Below are positions 40,702 through 51,758 of a DNA stretch of 64,000 nt, piece after piece (the stretch's first letter is position 1; each line of letters starts with the position of its first letter). A program made the position numbers and the translations under genes. The stretch lies in the NCBI GenBank assembly GCA_905181625.1, contig CAJIYJ010000007.1, positions 248,001 through 312,000 on the forward strand. The letters run 5' to 3'. The notes below the pieces were generated by a model that saw only the letters and a program-made list of their open reading frames with translations, was not told where the DNA came from and searched no databases. Origin of the DNA: an uncultured Flavobacteriaceae bacterium (lineage in GTDB: Bacteria > Bacteroidota > Bacteroidia > Flavobacteriales > Flavobacteriaceae).

Positions 40702-42051
40702 TTATAAAAATAAACTTTCAACTTTCTTTAATGCATCTGGTTTTGAGCAAACTAAAACTCTATCACCAATCTGAATTTCAAAACCACCTAAAACCACTAG
40801 CCCAATTCCTCCTCTTATAACACCACCTATTATAGCATTTAAAGGAAATTTTAAATCAACTATTTTTTTGTTTAAAACTTTCGAATCTTCTTTAACTATG
40901 AATTCAACAATTTCAGCATCCATATCATTGAGCTTAGCTAGCTCGACTATATCTCCGTTTCTGACAAATTTAAAAATATAGTTAGCTGCTAACAGTTTTT
41001 TATTAATCAAAGTATCTATCCCTATAGACTGTGAAAGATTGAAATAATCCATGTTCTCTACCAGAGCTATAGTTTTTTTTATTTTTTTAGATTTAGCCAT
41101 TAAACAAGACATAATGTTTGTTTCAGAATTTCCGGTGGAAGCTATAAAAGCATCCATATTATCTAAATTCTCTTCTACTAATAAATCAATATTTCTTCCA
41201 TCAACATTTAAAATCATAACATTTTGAAGATACTCAGCTAAATGACTAGCTTTATCTTTATTTTTTTCAATTAACTTAACGTTTAACCCTTTTTCACTAA
41301 GATCTTTAGCTAACATTGAGCCTACTCTACCTGCACCTAGAATCATTACATTTTTAATTTCTTGTTTAACAGTGCCAATTAAATTATATAACTCCTTTAA
41401 GCCTTTCTTATTAGTAATAAAATAAACTTGATCTGATTCACAAAAAATAGTATTACCTCGTGGTATAATAGTAGTTTCACTATCTTCTCTTTTAAGCGCG
41501 ATTGGCATAAAATGAACTCCTGGAAAAACTGAAGCCGCTTCCATAACTGTTTTACCAATAAAAGGTGCGTTTTTTTCTAGTTTAATTCCCATCATTTTTA
41601 GTATTCCCTCTTCAAAATCATGACTAGTCGAAAACGCCGATTCATTTATTAAATGTTTGATTTCTTCCGCAGCTAAATTTTCTGGTGAGATTAATTCATC
41701 TATTCCTATAGAATTGAAATCTATTGCACTTGAACTTTCAAGAAACTCGAAGTTAGAAATTCTAGCTATAGTTCGTTTTGCCCCTAATTGCTTTGATAAA
41801 AAACAAGTAGTAAAGTTTGTCGACTCTGAACTTGTAAGAGATACAACTAAATCAGAGTTCTGAACATCAGCTTTTTGTAAAACTGAAAGTGAAGTTGAAT
41901 CACCTTCAATAGTTTTGATATCAAGTTTATTTTCGGCAATATTAATACTAGACTCATTATTGTCAATTAAGATAATGTCCTGAGACTCAAAGGAGAGCAA
42001 TTTTGCTAAATGATACCCCACTTCACCAGCTCCCGCTATTATGATTTTCAT
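40702..42051 (-). CDS. trkA: Trk system K+ uptake regulatory subunit
   Basis: This 449-aa cytosolic protein has two Rossmann NAD-binding RCK domains (MKIIIAGAGEVGYHLAKLLS at the start and VMILGAGRVGSMLAKDLS near residue 235), each followed by a TrkA-C domain. It binds nucleotides to gate TrkH. The tandem arrangement is normal for the enteric-type TrkA. It is upstream of trkH in the same operon. Confidence 0.95.
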   Translation of the reverse strand: MKIIIAGAGEVGYHLAKLLSFESQDIILIDNNESSINIAENKLDIKTIEGDSTSLSVLQKADVQNSDLVVSLTSSESTNFTTCFLSKQLGAKRTIARISNFEFLESSSAIDFNSIGIDELISPENLAAEEIKHLINESAFSTSHDFEEGILKMMGIKLEKNAPFIGKTVMEAASVFPGVHFMPIALKREDSETTIIPRGNTIFCESDQVYFITNKKGLKELYNLIGTVKQEIKNVMILGAGRVGSMLAKDLSEKGLNVKLIEKNKDKASHLAEYLQNVMILNVDGRNIDLLVEENLDNMDAFIASTGNSETNIMSCLMAKSKKIKKTIALVENMDYFNLSQSIGIDTLINKKLLAANYIFKFVRNGDIVELAKLNDMDAEIVEFIVKEDSKVLNKKIVDLKFPLNAIIGGVIRGGIGLVVLGGFEIQIGDRVLVCSKPDALKKVESLFL

Positions 42052-42164
42052 GTATATAGCATTGAATAATTTACAAATATACTTGATTTTGAAAAATGAA
42101 TAATATTTTTTTAAAAAATTAAATTTAAATACCCATTTATCTTTCTTAAATTTGAATAAATTTC

Positions 42165-42869
42165 ATGGTTAAAAAAATTTCGATTTTACTGTTATTAATG
42201 TTTTTTTCATCTGGCATTTGTCAAAAAAATAATGCTAGAATGGACAATCTTCAGAATTTTGACCAACAACAATTACATTTTGGTTATTTTATTGGTTTCA
42301 ATCAATATAACTACAAGCTAGACTATAAGGCAAACCCCAAATATTCCACATGGGTTGAAGAAAGCTTGGGAATTAACATTGGACTAATTGGAGATTTTAG
42401 AATTAGCCAACATCTAAATCTAAGGTTTGAACCTGGACTACATACAAATAAATTAAATTTAATATTCAACGAAAGATCAAAGTTTACTCAAAACAGTGAC
42501 ACATTAAGATCTGTCAAATCTACTTATATCCACTTGCCATTGCTTTTAAAATTCAGTGCCAAAAGAATGAATAATTTCAGGCCATACTTATTAGGTGGCG
42601 TTTCAACATCAATCAACCTATCTAGCAATCAAAATAGTCCTGAAGACAATAAAAACAATGTATTTAGATTAAAAGCCAATAACTTGTATTATGAATTAGG
42701 ATTTGGAATAGATTTTTATTTACAATACTTTAAATTTTCGCCATCTATAAGAGGGCTTTTTTCATTAAAAGATGAGCTTGTTCCAGATGAAAACAGCGAG
42801 AGTCCTTGGACAGGAAATATAGACAAACTATCTACAAGAGGTGTTTTTATTAATTTAACTTTTCATTAA
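42165..42869 (+). CDS. porT: PorT-family type IX secretion / gliding motility protein
   Basis: This 234-aa outer-membrane beta-barrel protein has a signal peptide (MVKKISILLLLMFFSSGICQ) and a PorT pattern: HFGYFIGFNQYNYKLDY, SLGINIGLIGDFRISQHLNL and LRFEPGLH. PorT is required for T9SS export of surface proteins. Its place before SpoU, TamL, fbaA and accD is the common flavobacterial order. Its stop overlaps the convergent SpoU stop by 4 nt. Confidence 0.9.
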   Translation: MVKKISILLLLMFFSSGICQKNNARMDNLQNFDQQQLHFGYFIGFNQYNYKLDYKANPKYSTWVEESLGINIGLIGDFRISQHLNLRFEPGLHTNKLNLIFNERSKFTQNSDTLRSVKSTYIHLPLLLKFSAKRMNNFRPYLLGGVSTSINLSSNQNSPEDNKNNVFRLKANNLYYELGFGIDFYLQYFKFSPSIRGLFSLKDELVPDENSESPWTGNIDKLSTRGVFINLTFH

Positions 42870-43603
42870 ATAGAAAGAGTTTTTCTTTTAATTTCACCCA
42901 ACATTAATCCTACTGAAATAGACAAGTTTAAACTTTCAGGAAAACTACTATTTGACGATCTTGGAATTGTTAAATTATGATTTAACATATTAGTCAATTC
43001 AAGAGAGACACCATTGGCCTCATTACCAAAAATTAAAATTCCTTTATTAAATAATAAATTCGTTTCATATAAAGACTCTCCGTTTAATGTTGCTCCTATT
43101 AAATCTAATGTCGTGTTTTTTAAATAATTTTTAAGTTCTACGTAATTAATATTTACTCTAGAAAGAGATCCCATAGCGGATTGCACAACTTTTGGATTAT
43201 AACAATCTACAGAATCGCTTGAGCAAATGATATCATATATTCCGAACCATTCACATGTCCTAATAATAGTGCCTAAATTTCCCGGATCCCTAATGGACTC
43301 CAAGGCTACTATTAAGCTGTTTTCATTTATGGAATTATTTTCGGGTATTTTAAAAATTGCTAAATGATCGTCTGGATTATTAAAAAAACTTATTTTTCTT
43401 AATTCATCATTTGAAATTTCAATTTGGCTTTCTAAATCCTTAAAAAAAGAACAATCAATTGAAAATAGTTTAACTAATTCATAATTTGAATTTAAAAATT
43501 CTGAAATGGATTTTTTTCCTTCAACAATAAAAAAGCAATTTAAATCTCTAAATTTTTTTTGTTTTAAACTGTTTATCAATTTTATATCCTTTTTGCTAAC
43601 CAT
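42866..43603 (-). CDS. SpoU/TrmH-family RNA 2'-O-methyltransferase
   Basis: I start this 245-aa enzyme at 43603 (MVSKKDIKLINSLKQKKFRD), where the family N-terminal substrate-binding domain begins; an in-frame ATG lies 54 nt upstream. The SPOUT knot is visible in ALESIRDPGNLGTIIRTCEW, ILIFGNEANGVSLE and IPRSSNSSFPESLNLSISVG. It methylates ribose on rRNA or tRNA; the exact site cannot be told. It is complete. Confidence 0.9.
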   Translation of the reverse strand: MVSKKDIKLINSLKQKKFRDLNCFFIVEGKKSISEFLNSNYELVKLFSIDCSFFKDLESQIEISNDELRKISFFNNPDDHLAIFKIPENNSINENSLIVALESIRDPGNLGTIIRTCEWFGIYDIICSSDSVDCYNPKVVQSAMGSLSRVNINYVELKNYLKNTTLDLIGATLNGESLYETNLLFNKGILIFGNEANGVSLELTNMLNHNLTIPRSSNSSFPESLNLSISVGLMLGEIKRKTLSI

Positions 43604-43638
43604 ATTTAAAGATGTATTTTTGATGATAATATTATTCT

Positions 43639-46165
43639 GTGAAACATAGATTAACAAAAATACTATTATTTATAATCTTAAGCCCATTATTTGTTGGGTG
43701 TAATATTTCTAAAAATATTGAGAAAGGAAAACTTATTTTAAAGTCTAACGAAATAATAGTTAACGGAAATAAAATTTCAAAGGATTCCCTAAGTCCATTA
43801 CTAACCCAAAATAAAAATAATTATTTTTTGGGATTTCCATTTTCCGCCTATTTAAATGAATCATCTAAAAAAAATACTGACTCTATTTTTAATTCCTGGG
43901 TTAAAAAAACTAAAAAAAGAAAATCTAAATTAATTGATATTTTTTCTAAAAAACAAATTAATCAAATTAGAAAATACATAATAGATTTCAATCAATGGAA
44001 GATTAAAAATGGTGAAAAATTAGAACTAATTGATTCAACAAAAACTAAAATTTCAATTGAAAATTTAAAATCTTTTTACAAAAACAATGGTTATTTTAAT
44101 TCTGAAATCAAAACCAAAATCTTAATTGATCAAAAAAACAATAATTATGGTAAAGTTGTTTATAATATTAATTTAGGAAGTCAGTATTATCTTGATTCAA
44201 TAAAAACAAATATTGAATCCAAAGTTTTAGACTCGATATTCAAAAAAAACAAATCTTATTCATTCTTGAAAAAGAATAATCCGTTTAACACTTTAGACTT
44301 TGAATCGGAGAGGAACAGATTAAACAAATTATTTAAAAACTCTGGAGTTTATAATTTTCAAATTAATTCAATATCATTTGAATTAAAAATGGACACAACA
44401 TCTATTGACTTAAGTATTCCAGTAACCATTAATATTCTTGATAATAAAACGAAAAATGATTTATCAAATTATAAATTGAAATACAAACTTCATTACATTA
44501 AAAAAATCAATGTTTATACAAACGGTGTTGAGAAATTCAAAAATAATGATTTAAAAAAATTTATTTCATATGGTGGAATAAATATTTATTCAAATGGAGA
44601 TTTAAGGTATAAACGTGAAAATTTAGCAAAATTAATTTTGATTAAAAAAGATAGCCTATACAGCGATTTGATAAGATCCAAAACAATCAACCAACTAAAT
44701 AATTTTGAAAATTTTCAATACCCTTCAATAAGCTATAATTATTTAAATAATTCCAACAGTGAATTGGAAGCTAATATTCTGTTAGTTCCAAAAAAGAAAT
44801 TTTCTCTAGGTTTTGGAATTGATTTAAAACATTCAAATATTGAAGACATAGGTTTAGCTTTCCAAAGTTCTTTAACAAGTAGAAATGTTTTCAAAGGTGG
44901 CGAAAAACTAGAATTTACAAGTAGAGGAACCATTGGGAAGTCTGCTAATACAACTATTTCAGAATTTGGAGTAGATATAAGATTTAAATTTCCTAGATTT
45001 TTCAGTCCTTTTAAGTTTAAAAAATTAGAAAATCTGAAAAAAAAACCAACAACATACATAGGGATTGGCACATCAAAACAGACAAATATTGGGCTAGATA
45101 GACAAAATTTTAAGTTTGATATAAATTATGATTGGAATAATGAAAAAAATAAAAAAATAAATGTAGGTCTTGTGAATATTGAATTAGTTAATAATAAAAA
45201 TAGCGTCAATTATTTTAATATTTATTCTAATTCTTTCAATACTATTAATTCAATTGCCATAAAAAACAATGCGAATAGTTTCATATTTCAATTCATCAAA
45301 TAAATTAATAATCCCAATTGGAATTGATTCATTTATAAATGAAGTGACATCTAAAAGTTTTTTAATAAATAATGAAGACTTTAACAATGTATCTTATATT
45401 AATGACAGAAGAAATAGGTTAACTTCAAATAACCTAATTATTGGTTCAAGTTTATCCATATCAAACAACAACAGAAAAAGCATTTATGACAAAAACTTTT
45501 CTCAAACTATATTTAAATTAGAACTAGCTGGAACTTTCACAGATTTTTTAGCTAATCAATTTAATGCTGACTTAGATCAATTTGGTGATAATAAAATCTT
45601 AGGACTTACATATTCTCAATATATAAAAACTGAATTTAGCTATACAAATAATTGGCTCATAAATTCAAATTCATTAATAGCTTTCAGAGGATATTTTGGA
45701 ATTGCTGTTCCGTTTGGAAACTCAAATAGTATTCCTTTTTCTAAATCATTTTTTGCTGGTGGCTCTAATGACAACAGGGCTTGGGAAGTGTATAGGCTTG
45801 GCCCTGGAAGTAGCGGAGCAAAAAGCGAATTCAACGAAGCGAACATGAAGATAGCAATGAGTATTGAATACAGATTTAATTTAATTGGAAAGCTTGATGG
45901 AGCTTTATTTACTGACTTAGGAAATATTTGGAATGTATTTGATAGTACCAATGATCCAAAAAGAACATTTGAGGGTTTGAGAGACTTAAATGAATTAGCC
46001 ATTGGAAGTGGTTTTGGAATGAGATATAATTTAGGCTATTTTGTTATAAGACTTGATATGGGATTAAAAACTTACAATCCAGTATTAGAAACAAAAAATC
46101 GTTGGTTAACAGATTTTAATCTAAAAAAAGCTGTATTTAACATTGGTTTAAATTATCCTTTTTAG
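43639..46165 (+). pseudogene. tamL: TamL-type BamA-family outer-membrane lipoprotein, one-base frameshift
   Basis: Starting at GTG 43639, this locus encodes a lipoprotein (MKHRLTKILLFIILSPLFVG then C21). POTRA-like repeats follow, and then a surface-antigen barrel ending FNIGLNYPF. The barrel carries FSKSFFAGGSNDNRAWEVYR. The frame shifts at about 45285-45287: the first part stops at 45303 and the second runs from 45269 to 46165. Removing one T in CATATTTCAATTC restores 841 aa, typical of TamL of Bacteroidota, which works with TamB in outer-membrane assembly. A single extra T in a short run suggests a sequencing indel. Confidence 0.85.
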
Positions 46166-46210
46166 GCTCAACAATTCTTTTTAGTTTAGCGAACCAATAA
46201 TATAATTACT

Positions 46211-47281
46211 ATGAGTAATAAAATAAAAGGTGGTGTAGCTACTGGAAATGAAGTTCAAGAAATATTTAAATTAGCTAAAGAAAAAAAATTCGCTCTTCCT
46301 GCGGTTAACGTAATTGGATCAAATACAATTAATGGTGTATTAGAGACGGCTTCTAAATTAAATGCTCCTGTAATTATTCAGTTTTCAAATGGTGGAGCAG
46401 TTTTTAATGCAGGAAAAGGTTTATCTAATAAAAATCAAAATGCTGCAATAAAAGGTGCAATAGCTGGTGCCAAACATGTTCATGAACTTTCAGAAGCTTA
46501 TAATGTTCCTGTTATTTTACATACAGATCATGCTGCAAAAAAATTATTACCATGGATTGATGGCTTACTAGATGCTAGTGAAAAACATTATGAGTTAACA
46601 GGTAAGTCACTATTTAGTTCTCATATGATAGATTTATCCGAAGAACCCATTGAAGAAAACATATCTATTTGCAAAAATTACTTAAAAAGAATGAGTAAGA
46701 TTGGTATGACATTAGAAATAGAACTTGGAATAACTGGTGGTGAGGAAGATGGAGTTGACAACACGGAAGTTGATGATTCCAAGCTATATACTCAGCCTGA
46801 AGAAGTTGCTTATGCTTATGAAGAATTGTCAAAAGTCAGTGACAAGTTTACAATCGCTGCAGCATTTGGAAATGTTCACGGAGTTTATAAACCGGGTAAC
46901 GTTAAGCTAACTCCTAAAATTTTAAAAAATTCTCAAGATTATATTTCAAAAAAATATAATGTTGGTCACAATACTATTGATTTTGTTTTTCATGGTGGAT
47001 CAGGCTCTTCTGTTGAACAAATAAGAGAAGCCATTGACTATGGTGCCATTAAAATGAATATTGATACTGACATGCAATATGCTTTTATGTCTGGTGTTAG
47101 AGATTACTTTAAAGAAAATGAGAAGTTTTTAAGTGCACAGATAGGAAATCCAGATGGATTGGACGTTCCAAATAAAAAATATTACGATCCAAGGGTATGG
47201 CTAAGAAAAGCAGAAGAAAGCTTCATTGAAAGACTTTCACAAGCCTTTCACGATCTTAATAATGTAAATACTCTTCACTAA
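46211..47281 (+). CDS. fbaA: Class II fructose-bisphosphate aldolase
   Basis: This 356-aa zinc enzyme splits fructose-1,6-bisphosphate in glycolysis and gluconeogenesis. It shows the class II signatures VILHTDHAAKKL (zinc histidine and catalytic aspartate), EIELGITGGEEDGVDN, AAFGNVHGVYKPGNV, VFHGGSGSSVEQI and MNIDTDMQYAF. Length is normal for the type A class II group. It lies between tamL and accD. Confidence 0.96.
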   Translation: MSNKIKGGVATGNEVQEIFKLAKEKKFALPAVNVIGSNTINGVLETASKLNAPVIIQFSNGGAVFNAGKGLSNKNQNAAIKGAIAGAKHVHELSEAYNVPVILHTDHAAKKLLPWIDGLLDASEKHYELTGKSLFSSHMIDLSEEPIEENISICKNYLKRMSKIGMTLEIELGITGGEEDGVDNTEVDDSKLYTQPEEVAYAYEELSKVSDKFTIAAAFGNVHGVYKPGNVKLTPKILKNSQDYISKKYNVGHNTIDFVFHGGSGSSVEQIREAIDYGAIKMNIDTDMQYAFMSGVRDYFKENEKFLSAQIGNPDGLDVPNKKYYDPRVWLRKAEESFIERLSQAFHDLNNVNTLH

Positions 47282-47293
47282 TTTTAGGTTTAT

Positions 47294-47301
47294 TATATTT
47301 G
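47294..47301 (+). promoter_or_regulatory. Probable -7 box of accD
   Basis: TATATTTG matches the consensus TAnnTTTG and ends 19 nt before the accD ATG. No convincing -33 element is seen, so this is a weak call. Confidence 0.35.
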
Positions 47302-47320
47302 AATTAATATATTTTTCTAT

Positions 47321-48184
47321 ATGGCTTGGTTTAAAAGAAAATCTAAAGGTATTCAAACTACTACAGAGGAAAAAAAAGACACCCCACAAGGTCTTTGGTA
47401 TAAAACTCCAACTGGAAAAGTTATTGATACAGAAGAATTAGAAAAAAATTTTTATATTTCGCCAGAAGATGGGTTTCATGTAAGAATCGGAAGCAAAGAA
47501 TATTTTGAAATTTTATTTGATAATGAGTATAAAGAAATTGATTCAAATATTTATTCTAAAGACCCTCTAAAATTTAATGATACTAAATCTTACAAAGACA
47601 GAACTAAGGAAGCCTTAAAAAAAACAGGATTAAACGATGCTATTAGAGTAGCTATTGGCAAGTCTCAAGGTTTAGATGTAGTTATAGCTTGTATGGATTT
47701 CATATATATAGGTGGATCTATGGGGTCTGTAGTTGGAGAGAAAATAAGTAGAGGAATAGATCTTGCTATTTCAAAAAAAATCCCTTTTATTATAGTTTCT
47801 AAGTCTGGAGGCGCAAGAATGATGGAAGGTGCTATTTCATTAATGCAAATGGCTAAAACATCAGCAAAGCTTGCTCAATTATCTAATCATAAATTACCAT
47901 ATGTTTCCTTATGCACTGACCCTACAACTGGTGGGACCACTGCATCTTTTGCCATGCTTGGAGATATAAACATCTCTGAACCTGGAGCTTTAATTGGTTT
48001 TGCTGGCCCAAGAGTTGTCAAGGATACAACAGGACAAGATCTTCCCGATGGATTTCAAAGATCTGAATTTCTTCTTGAACATGGATTTCTAGACTTCATA
48101 ACTGCAAGAACTGAACTGAAAGAAAAAATAAATCTTTACTTTGATTTAATTCTAAATAGACCTGTTAGGCAATTGAATAAATAG
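47321..48184 (+). CDS. accD: Acetyl-CoA carboxylase carboxyltransferase beta subunit
   Basis: This 287-aa subunit is the beta half of the carboxyltransferase that makes malonyl-CoA. The crotonase-fold core is clear: [40 protein letters not shown] and [13 protein letters not shown]. The N-terminal zinc ribbon of most AccD proteins is degenerate: the two CxxC pairs are replaced by KTPTGK and ISPEDG. This loss is, to my knowledge, shared across flavobacteria, so it is not damage. Confidence 0.95.
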   Translation: MAWFKRKSKGIQTTTEEKKDTPQGLWYKTPTGKVIDTEELEKNFYISPEDGFHVRIGSKEYFEILFDNEYKEIDSNIYSKDPLKFNDTKSYKDRTKEALKKTGLNDAIRVAIGKSQGLDVVIACMDFIYIGGSMGSVVGEKISRGIDLAISKKIPFIIVSKSGGARMMEGAISLMQMAKTSAKLAQLSNHKLPYVSLCTDPTTGGTTASFAMLGDINISEPGALIGFAGPRVVKDTTGQDLPDGFQRSEFLLEHGFLDFITARTELKEKINLYFDLILNRPVRQLNK

Positions 48185-48217
48185 TTGCTAAATTCTAAAA
48201 ATTTAATCTTATATTTG
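48185..48217 (+). promoter_or_regulatory. Probable promoter of rpsO
   Basis: TTG at 48185-48187 and TATATTTG at 48210-48217 are separated by 22 nt. This fits the flavobacterial pattern TTG, about 17-23 nt, TAnnTTTG. The start of rpsO is 54 nt downstream, which leaves room for a leader. Confidence 0.5.
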
Positions 48218-48271
48218 CCCATCCAATAAATTAATATTGGTTACATAATAATTATTTAAAACAATATTGGC

Positions 48272-48541
48272 ATGTATTTAACAAAAGAAAACAAAAAAGA
48301 AATTTTTAAAGAACACGGGAAGTCTGACACAGACACGGGTTCATCTGAAGGACAAATTGCTTTGTTCACAAAAAGAATTAACCATTTAACTGAACATCTT
48401 AAAAATAATCGTAAAGATTATAACACTGAGAGATCATTAGTTATGATGGTTGGTAAAAGAAAAAGCTTATTAAGCTATCTAAAGAATAAAGACATCAATC
48501 GTTACAGAGAGATTATTAAAAAACTTAATCTACGTAAATAG
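48272..48541 (+). CDS. rpsO: 30S ribosomal protein S15
   Basis: This 89-aa protein is complete and has the S15 signature GSSEGQIALFTKRINHLTEH followed by HLKNNRKDYNTERSL and the KRKSLLSYLKNKD helix. It binds the central domain of 16S rRNA. Its position upstream of pnp is the common bacterial order, and S15 often autoregulates that message. Confidence 0.97.
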   Translation: MYLTKENKKEIFKEHGKSDTDTGSSEGQIALFTKRINHLTEHLKNNRKDYNTERSLVMMVGKRKSLLSYLKNKDINRYREIIKKLNLRK

Positions 48542-48604
48542 ATGTTTTTATCATAGTTTTTCATTGGTATTCTACTTAAGACACAACACAACTTAATTAA
48601 TTTA

Positions 48605-50803
48605 ATGAAAAATATGAAAATCAAAACTTATAATGAATCCATCGATCTTGGTGATGGTAGGATAATAACTTTAGAAACTGGTAAACTTGCTAAGCAAGCC
48701 CATGGATCAGTTGTTGTTCAAATGGGAAAAGCTATGCTTTTATGTACCGTAGTTTCTAATTATGAAGCATCAAATGTGAATTTTCTTCCGTTGACTGTAG
48801 ATTACAGAGAGAAATTCGCTGCTGCAGGAAGATATCCTGGTGGATTCTTTAAAAGAGAAGCTAGGCCTAGTGACGGTGAAGTATTGACAATGCGTTTAGT
48901 AGATAGAGTTCTTAGACCGTTATTCCCAAAAGATTATCATTCTGAAGTACAAGTAATGATTCAATTAATGTCACATGATGAAGATGTAATGCCAGATGCT
49001 TTAGCTGGTCTTGCTGCGTCTGCTGCTATTCAATTGAGTGACTTTCCTTTCGAGTGTGCAATTTCTGAAGCTCGTGTAGCTAGAATTGATGGTGAGTTTG
49101 TTATTAATCCAAGTAGATCTCAATTAGCTAACGCCGATATTCAAATGATGGTTGGTGCTTCAGCCGATTCAGTTATGATGGTTGAAGGAGAAATGGATGA
49201 ATGTAGTGAAGAAGAAATGGCTGAGGCAATAAAATTTGCTCATGAATCTATAAAAATTCAAATTGCTGCTCAAGAAAGATTAGCTGATGCTGTAGGAAGA
49301 AAGCAAGTTAGAGAATATGAAACTAGCGATGAAAACGAAGAATTAGCCAAAAAAATTCATGATGTATCATATGACAAGTGTTACGAAATAGCAAAGAAAG
49401 GCACTTCTAAAGCTGAACGTAGTTTAGCTTTTTCAAATTTAAAAGAAGAAGTTAAAGCGTCTTTTAGTGAAGATGAAATTGAAGAGTATGGGAAATTAAT
49501 TGGAACATATTTTAGCAAGACTCAAAAAGAAGCTATAAGAGAGCTTACATTAAGCGAAGGCGTCAGACTTGACGGTAGAAAAACAGATGAAATTAGAGAT
49601 ATATGGTGTGAAGTTGATTATTTACCATCAACACACGGTTCAGCTATATTTACAAGAGGAGAAACTCAAGCTCTAGCAACTGTTACATTAGGAACATCTA
49701 GGGATGCTAACAAAATTGATATGCCTTCTTTTGAAGGTGAAGAAACTTTTTATTTACACTATAATTTCCCACCATTTTGTACTGGTGAAGCACGTCCATT
49801 AAGAGGAACTTCTAGAAGGGAAGTGGGACACGGTAATTTAGCTCAAAGAGGACTAAAGGGTATGATTCCTGATGACTGTCCTTACACAGTAAGAGTTGTA
49901 AGTGAAGTTCTTGAATCTAATGGTTCATCATCAATGGCAACAGTTTGTTCAGGAACGATGGCTCTAATGGATGCTGGAGTTCAATTAACAAGACCGGTTT
50001 CAGGAATTGCTATGGGACTAATTTCTGATGGAGATAGATATGCTGTTTTAAGTGATATTCTTGGAGATGAAGATCATTTAGGTGACATGGACTTTAAAGT
50101 AACTGGAACATCGGAAGGAATTACAGCATGTCAAATGGATATTAAAGTAAAAGGTCTTTCATATGAAATTTTAGTAAACGCTTTAAAACAAGCAAGAGAT
50201 GGTAGGCTTCATATATTAAACAAAATATCTGAAACTATTGAAAAACCTAATCCAGATGTAAAATCTCATTCTCCAAAAATGGTAACAAGCAGAATTCCTA
50301 ATGAATTTATTGGACCATTTATTGGCCCAGGCGGAAAAGTGATTCAAGAATTACAAAAAGTAACTGGATGTACAATAGTCATAAACGAAGATCCAGAAAC
50401 TGAGGAAGGAATTGTAGAGATTCTTGGTACAGATCAAGAAGGAATTGATTCCGTACTTACAAAAATTGAATCTTTATTATTTAAACCAGAGAAGGGAAAC
50501 ACATACAAAGTTAAAGTAATAAAGCTTCTTGATTTTGGAGCTGTGGTTGAATATTTAGATGCTCCAGGAAATGAAGTTCTTTTACATGTTAGTGAAATAG
50601 CTTGGGAACGTACTGATAATGTAAGTGATGTACTTAAACTTGCTGATGAATTGGAAGTGAAATACTTTGGATTAGATCCTAGAACTAGAAAAGAAAAAGT
50701 TTCAAGAAAAGCATTACTAGAAAAGCCAGAAGGGTACGTTGAAAGACCACCTAGACCACCTAGAAATGACAGTAGAGACAACAGAAACAGGAATAACAGA
50801 TAA
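48605..50803 (+). CDS. pnp: Polyribonucleotide nucleotidyltransferase
   Basis: This 732-aa enzyme degrades RNA 3'-to-5' using phosphate. It has two RNase PH domains (the first with [20 protein letters not shown], the second with [20 protein letters not shown]), a KH domain ([20 protein letters not shown]) and an S1 domain ([20 protein letters not shown]) followed by a basic RDNRNRNNR tail. An in-frame ATG 9 nt after the first is also possible. A strong hairpin overlaps the stop codon. Confidence 0.97.
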   Translation: MKNMKIKTYNESIDLGDGRIITLETGKLAKQAHGSVVVQMGKAMLLCTVVSNYEASNVNFLPLTVDYREKFAAAGRYPGGFFKREARPSDGEVLTMRLVDRVLRPLFPKDYHSEVQVMIQLMSHDEDVMPDALAGLAASAAIQLSDFPFECAISEARVARIDGEFVINPSRSQLANADIQMMVGASADSVMMVEGEMDECSEEEMAEAIKFAHESIKIQIAAQERLADAVGRKQVREYETSDENEELAKKIHDVSYDKCYEIAKKGTSKAERSLAFSNLKEEVKASFSEDEIEEYGKLIGTYFSKTQKEAIRELTLSEGVRLDGRKTDEIRDIWCEVDYLPSTHGSAIFTRGETQALATVTLGTSRDANKIDMPSFEGEETFYLHYNFPPFCTGEARPLRGTSRREVGHGNLAQRGLKGMIPDDCPYTVRVVSEVLESNGSSSMATVCSGTMALMDAGVQLTRPVSGIAMGLISDGDRYAVLSDILGDEDHLGDMDFKVTGTSEGITACQMDIKVKGLSYEILVNALKQARDGRLHILNKISETIEKPNPDVKSHSPKMVTSRIPNEFIGPFIGPGGKVIQELQKVTGCTIVINEDPETEEGIVEILGTDQEGIDSVLTKIESLLFKPEKGNTYKVKVIKLLDFGAVVEYLDAPGNEVLLHVSEIAWERTDNVSDVLKLADELEVKYFGLDPRTRKEKVSRKALLEKPEGYVERPPRPPRNDSRDNRNRNNR

Positions 50804-50824
50804 ATTTATATTTTATCTGTTATT
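50792..50824. terminator. Hairpin at the end of pnp
   Basis: AATAACAGATAAA pairs perfectly over 13 bp with TTTATCTGTTATT around a 7-nt loop, and the pnp stop codon lies in the left arm. It looks like a terminator, or a stability structure protecting the pnp message. Confidence 0.6.
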
Positions 50825-50893
50825 AAATAAAAAGTTAAGTTTATTTGTAACCATTTTATACCTTTTAACGTATAATTAACTTAAGCCCAATCA

Positions 50894-51757
50894 ATGAGAC
50901 AATTAAAAATTACAAAACAGGTAACTAATAGGGAAACAGCGTCCTTAGACAAATATCTTCAAGAAATCGGGAAAGTTGATTTAATTACCGCAGAAGAAGA
51001 AGTTGAGTTAGCTCAAAAAATAAGAGCTGGTGATGAAAGAGCATTAGACAAACTTACAAAAGCCAATCTTAGATTTGTTGTTTCTGTAGCTAAGCAATAT
51101 CAAAACCAAGGTTTAACTTTACCAGATTTAATTAATGAAGGTAATCTTGGTCTTATAAAAGCTGCTAAGAGGTTTGACGAAACTAGAGGATTTAAATTCA
51201 TTTCTTATGCAGTATGGTGGATTCGTCAATCTATCCTACAAGCATTAGCAGAACAGTCAAGAATTGTTAGACTTCCATTAAATAAAATTGGCTCAATAAA
51301 CAAAATTAATAAAATGTATGCTTTTTTAGAGCAGGCAAACGAAAGAGTTCCCTCTGCTGAAGAGATTGCAAAAGAATTAGACATGACTATTTCTGATGTA
51401 AAAGAATCAATGAAGAATTCTGGAAGACACGTTTCAATGGATGCTCCTCTAGTTGAAGGAGAAGATTCAAATTTATATGATGTTTTAAGAAGTGGAGAAT
51501 CTCCAAACCCAGACAGAAACTTATTACATGAATCATTAAGAACTGAAATTGAAAGGGCGCTTGAGACATTAACTCCTCGTGAAGCGGATGTTGTTAGATT
51601 ATATTTTGGATTAGGAGAAAAGCACGCTATGACATTAGAGGAAATTGGGGAAACATTTGATTTAACTAGAGAAAGAGTTAGACAAATTAAAGAAAAAGCA
51701 ATTAGAAGGCTAAAACATACTTCAAGGAGTAAAATTTTAAAAACCTACTTAGGCTAA
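50894..51757 (+). CDS. rpoD: RNA polymerase primary sigma factor
   Basis: This 287-aa sigma-70 factor is short because region 1.1 is absent, as usual in the phylum. Region 1.2 is at residues 15-50, region 2 contains [20 protein letters not shown] and the aromatic [12 protein letters not shown], region 3 follows, and region 4 has [20 protein letters not shown]. It recognises the TTG/TAnnTTTG promoters of this group. It is followed by rpe after 1 nt. Confidence 0.96.
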   Translation: MRQLKITKQVTNRETASLDKYLQEIGKVDLITAEEEVELAQKIRAGDERALDKLTKANLRFVVSVAKQYQNQGLTLPDLINEGNLGLIKAAKRFDETRGFKFISYAVWWIRQSILQALAEQSRIVRLPLNKIGSINKINKMYAFLEQANERVPSAEEIAKELDMTISDVKESMKNSGRHVSMDAPLVEGEDSNLYDVLRSGESPNPDRNLLHESLRTEIERALETLTPREADVVRLYFGLGEKHAMTLEEIGETFDLTRERVRQIKEKAIRRLKHTSRSKILKTYLG

Positions 51758-51758
51758 A

